Below are positions 27,501 to 34,801 of a stretch of DNA of 64,000 bases, in pieces (positions within the stretch are counted from its first letter, which is position 1; each line of letters begins with the position of its first letter). Origin of the DNA: Cristatella mucedo (lineage: Eukaryota > Bryozoa > Phylactolaemata > Cristatellidae); NCBI GenBank assembly GCA_009760855.2, contig WPIO01000014.1, positions 6,607,501 through 6,671,500 of the forward strand, given 5' to 3'. The notes under the pieces are model-generated. The model made no database searches. It saw only the letters and a list, made by a program, of their open reading frames with translations, and was not told the DNA's origin. The translations under genes were made by a program, and so were the position numbers.

Positions 27501-30500
27501 AACCCGTATGTGTGTTGACCGCAGAGCCGCACCGACTACCAGACGGCCTCAGGGAAACGGGCGCGAGGCTCCGCGGCTGGCTGGCTGGGGGGGGCCCGCG
27601 GGCCGAGTCTAGAGAGTCACCTGTGCGGTACAGCAACTCTCGGCGGGGCCGCAAGCGCTCTTCGTGCGCGACTGTCGTCGTCGGCGACGAAACTATATTA
27701 GCATAAGTCGACAGCGGTTCATGCGCGTCTCCAATTAAGGAAGAGGCAGCCCGCCGCTGTACACACGTACCTTACCGTCCGACCTGCACGACCTTAAAGA
27801 CGGCGGCCAATCAGAATTTTCGGGCCATCCGACAGTGCGACCCATGGTTGTTATAGAGGGCAGATCTGTGTGCCATCACTTTCTCGCTGTGAGAGATATT
27901 AGGCGCCGAGTTTTTAACCTTTGATGGCTCAAATACAATTTCAGGAGCCCTCAAAAGAAGGTTGCCCTCATTCTAAATTGGAATGGCAGGATTGCAGTGC
28001 GGCGGCAGTGGCTAGCGTCGTTGAGCAGGACGCAGCATATGAGCTAGGGACGCGATGTTTGGCGCCGTCATTCGACGCGATGAAGAGACGGTAGATATTC
28101 CTGTCTGCCTTCGGCCCTACAGAGGACTGGTCGTCAGGTTTCGAGCCCTCTTCCGGCGTCACCCAGGTTCAACTGTTCTTGTCCATCACCATATTTCAAC
28201 AGGTAACAGCGCACCAGTACGCGTTCCTCCGTGGCGAATTCCACTGCATTAGCCCGACAAGATCATGGTGCAGCTTAATATTGTGCTAGTGCACGGTATT
28301 ATCAGCCCGAGCTCAAGTCCGTCGCTGGCATCTGCTGTTTACACACCCAAGAGAAATGGTGACGTGCATATAGCTGTAGACTATAGATAGCTTAATAAAC
28401 GTACTGCAAATGATGCTTATGCAAATGACGCTACCGGACGAGATTCATGACCACCTCCGTGGCTCCTGCGTTTTTAGCACCCTGGACATGAATTCGGAAT
28501 ACTGGCAAGTGCCGGTTTATCCCGACAATGTTCAAAAGACGGCGTTTTCAACCTGGTCAGCACTAGGTGCACTCGCCTTCTTTAAAATGCCATTTGGATT
28601 ATCTGGGGCTTCGGCCACATTCCAGCTGTTAATGGACTCGGTTTTGCGCGATTTGTCCTTCGTATATATTTTATGGGACGACTGGTGACGGTGCACAGCT
28701 GCAGCGAGGCGGAGCACATCAACCATTTGAATATGGTGTTTTTCTGGCTGCAGAAGGCCGGACTGACGCTGTCCGATGGTCATTGCCATATTGGGCAGGC
28801 TAAGGTGAGGTACCTGGTGCATGTCTTTTGACAGGAACGGCGACCCTGGAGTGGACCAAACCCGAATGAGGTGCTGAGAGACAGGCCTCGAATGCTGGCT
28901 CGGGCCACCGCCTGCTGAGGAAATCGAGAGCGAGCCGTGGAACCGACGGCTGTACGAGTTTCGGGCCACTATCGTCGCCCTTCTGTCAAGCTGGCGGATT
29001 ATGGGATTTATTGACATTCTATGGGGGAAGGGATGTTGAAGTGTGCGCCTGCTGCTTTTGTTATTGCAATTAGCTCAGCAGCCTCAGCCACTAATGTATG
29101 CCCCATCTGCAGCAGGTGGTTGGGCAATTGACTCGCTGCAGCATCCGACCTTTGAGATGTAAGGATGTGGCCCGTCACAGATGCACTTCCCAATATGCCG
29201 TGAGTCAGCCAGCTTGTATATGTACCCGTTGAGGGAATACAGATTGAGTCTCGTGTACCTCTCACATCTGTGCTATGTCTCCATGAGACTCCACTTGCGC
29301 TGCTGCCGCCGGAATCACAGCAATACCACAGCCGGAAGAGGGATAAAGGATGTCTGCTGCCGAACTCCAGCCCGTAGCCTGGCACGCAAGAACTCAAGTC
29401 CATGAGCTACAGATATCGCTCGAGAATTGGCTATTGGCCTTATTTATGATTTCGCTGGTCACCTCGAGCCCAGATGTTCTCTAACAACTGTCAAGCTGAT
29501 GCAGGCTTTTTGCATAAACCAGCAGTCATAAATAAGATCAACATATCTCAATGAAAAGTCTGCTATTCTCGAACCATCATCCGATTACCAATGACTGTTT
29601 AGGACTTAATTTGGCCATAACCATAAATTACACCTGTCATTTGTATACGGAAGTTCAGGCTGCCAGGCAAACTCTATGCCTAAGGAATGGCCGTAAACTG
29701 AAGAAAAAATGTGCACGTTTGATGCGGTCTGAGCACAAAGTCCAGCAGATTGATAACGGAGGTGAGTGAAAGTGTTTGCCTATTATGAAAGAAGCTATGG
29801 AAGATATGCATGCAGAATGAAAGTAGAAAACTTGCATTCGAGAGCCAGTAGGCATGGATTGCCTCTAAAAGGCAAACAAAACAAATAGAAGGCTATTCTT
29901 GCTCGATGAGCTATACGAGATCCAGTGCTCATCAGTAAACCTTGAGACTCGCACATTCCCAAGTGGGCTCGGTTCGCCAATGTGGGTGTAGCTCACTGTC
30001 GATTGGGTATTTATTCATTTAATATACGCGGCAAGAAAATTATCGAAGGTCACTGCTCATAGCGCCTGCATGCCGTCTGTCAATGAAATCGCATACATGT
30101 AATCATTTCAAAATGCAGAGCCACCGCCTGTCGTCGAACCGAGTGCTGAAAAAGGATTGAGGAAATATTGTATCACCCTTGGCTAACCTTTTATTACGCC
30201 GTAGAGATCCTCCATAAGCATATCGATACTGCTGACACTGGTCTTATCCTCAGAGATGACGTTGCGCCTGTTAAAACCTCCACACGAGTACTGGAAAAAA
30301 TTTGTGCAGGGGTCAGCCGTCCTGTCCATGTTCCTTATCAGCGTTCCAGCTGCAATGTGAAAACAAAGCGATGACGGCGCTTTGAGGGCTTTAAATTCAA
30401 TACACGATCATTGTTAGTATCAAGCTCAAATACTTAGCCCAGCAGTAAAGCGATTGTCTTCTGTAAGAGCTTTACTGGCTCCCCATCAAGCAGGAAATCG

Positions 30501-33500
30501 ATTCCAAGATATCCCATTCGGCTTGCAGGTCGCTAGCTCGTATGTATCAGACAGTCGATCCGACATCCTTGCTCCTCCGATTTGCTTTCGCACCGCCTGC
30601 TCGTCAGCATCTCGCAGCCCTTGTGCTAGACTGAAAGCTTGCAATGATCGAGCCTTCAGTTTGCATGCACCAAAAGTTGGGAACTTGCTTCCGGCTACGG
30701 TCACTGCATGCGACGATCGTTTAGGTATCAACTAAAAGCATATCTTTTTCCGGGCAGCTGTCGCTTCAACCAAGCGAACGCTATTTGTTCTTTTTCGCTT
30801 TGCATAATTGCACCTTTGCACGATTCAGTGTATGTAACTAGCCACTGGTCTTACTAACCTGTAGCCACGAGTGTCTTCATGCTTGCTTTAGCATCCTCGA
30901 CTAAGGGTGGATACTTGCTCTGTGGCATGCTCGATACTGTGCGTGTCATTAACCCTTAATTATTGATCTCATTTCAGAGATGTAAATTACCTCTATAGAC
31001 ATTCAGTTCTCTTATGTTGCCATGCAAACTACCTATTTGTTATTATTACTACTAAATAGATCAGATAAGCTTATCTTGGTAGCCTTATTTATATAGCAGC
31101 TGAGAGAATCGGCTGCTTTCAACCGGCTTGCATCAAGACTTTATTTAGATGGCAGATAACTTTTTCAAATCGAATGACAATAAAACCAACTTAACTAGCT
31201 ATGAGAAAACGTGGTGTTACTCAGAAATTCGAAAAGCTAACCCTTAAAATGGGTTCTGCCTGCATATTAACCGCATCATCCGCATGCAATGTGCTTATCC
31301 TGTTTTAGAATGACCTTTCACTCGACGAACGCGTCTGCTTCAGTAATAAGTTGGTCTTCTTTTAATTATGTACCATAGCAAGACTTTGGACCTAATTTGG
31401 CAAGGATACCATAGCCAAGCTGGTACATGCATCTGTGACGTACCTCCCTTGATTTTTGTAATTCACCACTTGCTCACCTTGCGAGCTACCTATCAGACGA
31501 AAACAGTTGGCATACAAGTCTGACTTGTCCAATCTTGTCCACTGTGAACGTTGCACAGCGACTGCCTCGTCAGACCACTTCTCGCCGACCTGCACTGGCT
31601 CCCCATCTGGCAGTGTATTGACTTAAAGTTTTGCAATTACAGGCCCTTCCTTCTCTATTTCAGCGTACCCATTCTTCACTGCTTCCCTAATCAGACTGGG
31701 CATCGTACTATTTGCTCTACTGACTCTAGTCTTTAGAGCTGTCTTTGGCTAAACTCAACTCATTTCGAGTGAGTGACTTTAGTTGTTCTGCTCCCAACTC
31801 TTTGGGAAGTCGTTTTTGATTTACATTGCGACAATACGGGACTTGTCACATTTAATAATAGCTGTAGACAATAATACCTGCTCTTACAGCAAGTGGTCCG
31901 TCCATATTAATTGTCTTTCGTGGGCTTATTCGTACTGACACTGAGCTAGTTATCCCCTACCAATTGACATGCATCCTTACCAGTATAAATGACGTTCCTT
32001 GAAAAAGATTTGGTCCTCTCAAAGCGCTATCAAAAATCCTATTCTTACTATTCACGATACATTAGTGCGATCGTACCTCAAGTATAATTACAGCCACCCT
32101 GCATTACTCATTTCTTAGACATTTAGGATGCGTGTTTGTGTAGCAGGCCTTATAAATCATTGCTATTCTCATTAAGTTATTTAGCCGATCATTATCTGCT
32201 TCACGTCTGACCTTCATCAGCCATGCATTTCTTGCAACTACGCGAAGCTTGTTCGTAAGTGAATTGTGCGTTACATCTTCAATCCACAATAGATTTTAAC
32301 AGCTATTTCAGTAGACAGATCCCCTTAAAAACTTTCGTTGATAAATTCGCTTCCAATTATGAGCATTATCGACACTTCAAAGAAGTTTAAAAGAGGGACT
32401 CTTACCTGTTTCAACGCAGGAATCTGTAAGACAAAGCTGGGCTTCATCTAAAAACAACAAAGATACAGGCTACTAACTTGACAGCAATCAGACCAAAGGG
32501 CAGTAGTCAGCTACAGCTGACTACAGCCCAACTTTTATGAAAGAAGCATTATCATACACAGAATGCAATGGCCGAACAGGTTCAATCTTGCGAGCACTTG
32601 TTATCTATTTTTTTCTTAAGCAAGTGAGATGGCTGATGTAATAATAGACTCAACTAGAATACCTCCTTTCTTATATAAAGGTTCTTGAAAACAGTTTTGG
32701 AAATTGCTTACTGCTTATTTGAAAGTGGTCTGGTCCCCAATTCCTTGAAAAATGTCGATAGAAACAGGTCGTTTGCATGCAGCCTAAGATAGCTAAGCCT
32801 ATAGCCAGGTGCACTATCACTAGCTGCAAGAGAAATAATAACTAAGGGTTAATGGCATGCACGGTATCACGATTGGTCACGCAAGAACAAGCGAACAAGT
32901 ACCATGTTTAGCCAGGGTGCAAAAGCACACGCGAAAGCACTCAGGTCCACCAGTTGTTTTGACTCCTGCTTAGAAACACGCACTGAATCATGCACATCTA
33001 AGTGCATAAGCAACACGGAAACAAAAAGAACAAGCTCTCACCGGGGGCATTGAAACATAGGGCGAGCAGGCGTCCGTTATCTGAAAATCAAATTATTCAA
33101 AGTCGTTGCAAGGGGGAACAGCAACCGAAAGCAACCTCCAGACTTTTGGTGCATGCGAGCTGAATCAACTTTTAGTGAGAGGAACAACTAGACGACTGGA
33201 AGCTGAGGAGAGGATAGCGCTTAAACATGAGCCAAAGGAGCAAGCAGGTCGGAGGGGTAGGATGGTGAAAGGTAATGAAGCCACCTGTGAGCCAGACAGG
33301 GGATTGTGTAGTCGATTCGGTACTTGATAGGGAGCCGGTGAAGCTCAGACGGAAGTGATGTGTGAAGCAGCCTTGCCGTTGACGACAGATGAAATGCTGT
33401 TGAGCTTTGAACTCGTTTCAGTTCTCGTTCGACGATTAAGAGCACGGGACATGACTCGCGAATAAAGATATGTTCGGTAGAGTTGGTACGTATTCGGGCA

Positions 33501-34595
33501 AACCATCGCTAAGTCAAGTTAGGAATATGGGTTCCTTAAACTAAAACAGATCCCTTGGCCAAATTCTTTTAGTCCAGGACACGGTCCCACACCTCAAGGA
33601 TTAATAATCCTATATTCATTTCTGTCCTCTCCGGTCACGGGCTACCGAGTTGAGCTCACGACGAAGTGAAAAAGAGAGATCAGCCCTGGATGCCTTGATG
33701 CTACCATTGCTGCTTCAGTAACTACGATATCTCTTATACTTTGCCAATGGCTGAAAGAATAAAATGTGTACTACCAATACTTGAGTATACGGCATAGTCT
33801 GCAGTGATGATTATTAGACACCGCTCGAGCTGTTATTTAATCACTATAAAATACATTGCACTGTGTCAACTTATAACAGATTGCTTTTAGAAGATTGCTG
33901 AAAAGCTTTCAACAATTTTATATATGAATTATTTAATTTGCAGGCCCAGCATCTAGGCTTCATAGTTTGGTAAGCGATAAGTAGCAGCTTTAATGGCGTT
34001 TTCGAAGAGTATGCTAGGCTAATTTTTTAATATCTATAAAGACGATCATATGATTGCTTCTTTTAAAAATGCTTGCCTTCGACTTAACAACATGAGGATC
34101 ATGAACAAACTCCTCTGCCTCTGTGCTACTGCCATGACATAAATTTGCATCGCCAGCATCTCCATTTTGGTTGGTATTGCAAGTCGTTTGCAGACCTTTC
34201 CACCACCTTCCAGTAGCCAGTGAACTTGACGCATCGGTCAATTAGTGAGCGACTGCAGCACGTGGTGCTACAGTGCCGAACCATGTATTTACATGGACTG
34301 CCTGCCAATCCGTAGACAACGCAGAGTGGAGAGTGGAGTTGGCTGTCTGGCCACCTCCTTAGACTTAAGAAGAATGTGAGTCAAGCCTTGCATATCTGCA
34401 CAGCAAAAGACATTGCAGTACTCCAAACAGCTAATTTAATAAATTATGTCTCTTGACTGAACACGCAATCAACTAATTGGCACTTGATGATATCACTGAC
34501 ACGTTTCAGACAGATCGCCTTATTAATGCTTGCTTCACTCTTAAGAAAAAACCGCTGAACGTGGTAATGTCTTAATGATGTAGATGTAGATATAG

Positions 34596-34629
<34 letters not shown>

Positions 34630-34655
34630 ATGCGTGTGTGTGCGCGTGCGCGCGC

Positions 34656-34693
<38 letters not shown>

Positions 34694-34722
34694 GTGTGCG
34701 CGTGTGCGTGTGTGTGCGCGCG

Positions 34723-34801
<79 letters not shown>

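Larger units (their letters stand above)
26429..29330 (+). mobile_element. Fossil Ty3/gypsy-like LTR retrotransposon
   Basis: Two direct terminal repeats of just under 300 bases (26429-26720 and 29034-29330), both starting tgttg and sharing atgtaaggatgtggcccg and gtatatgtacccgttgaggg. A purine tract (gggggaaggga) sits just before the 3' repeat. The flanking bases gccg occur on both sides, a candidate 4-bp target duplication. The internal part is only about 2.3 kb and holds a Ty3/gypsy reverse-transcriptase piece. The element is broken in several places and heavily reduced. The two LTRs differ at roughly one site in ten by eye, so it is old. It lies in the intron between M13 exons 3 and 4, opposite to the gene. 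Confidence 0.88.

Noticed and set aside
29795-29980. Minus frames near 29.84 kb with FYFHSAC or LLSFCM as candidates for the missing FYxSCM exon
   Set aside because: Spacing to neighbouring conserved residues is wrong and no acceptor/donor pair gives the required phase 1-1 exon.
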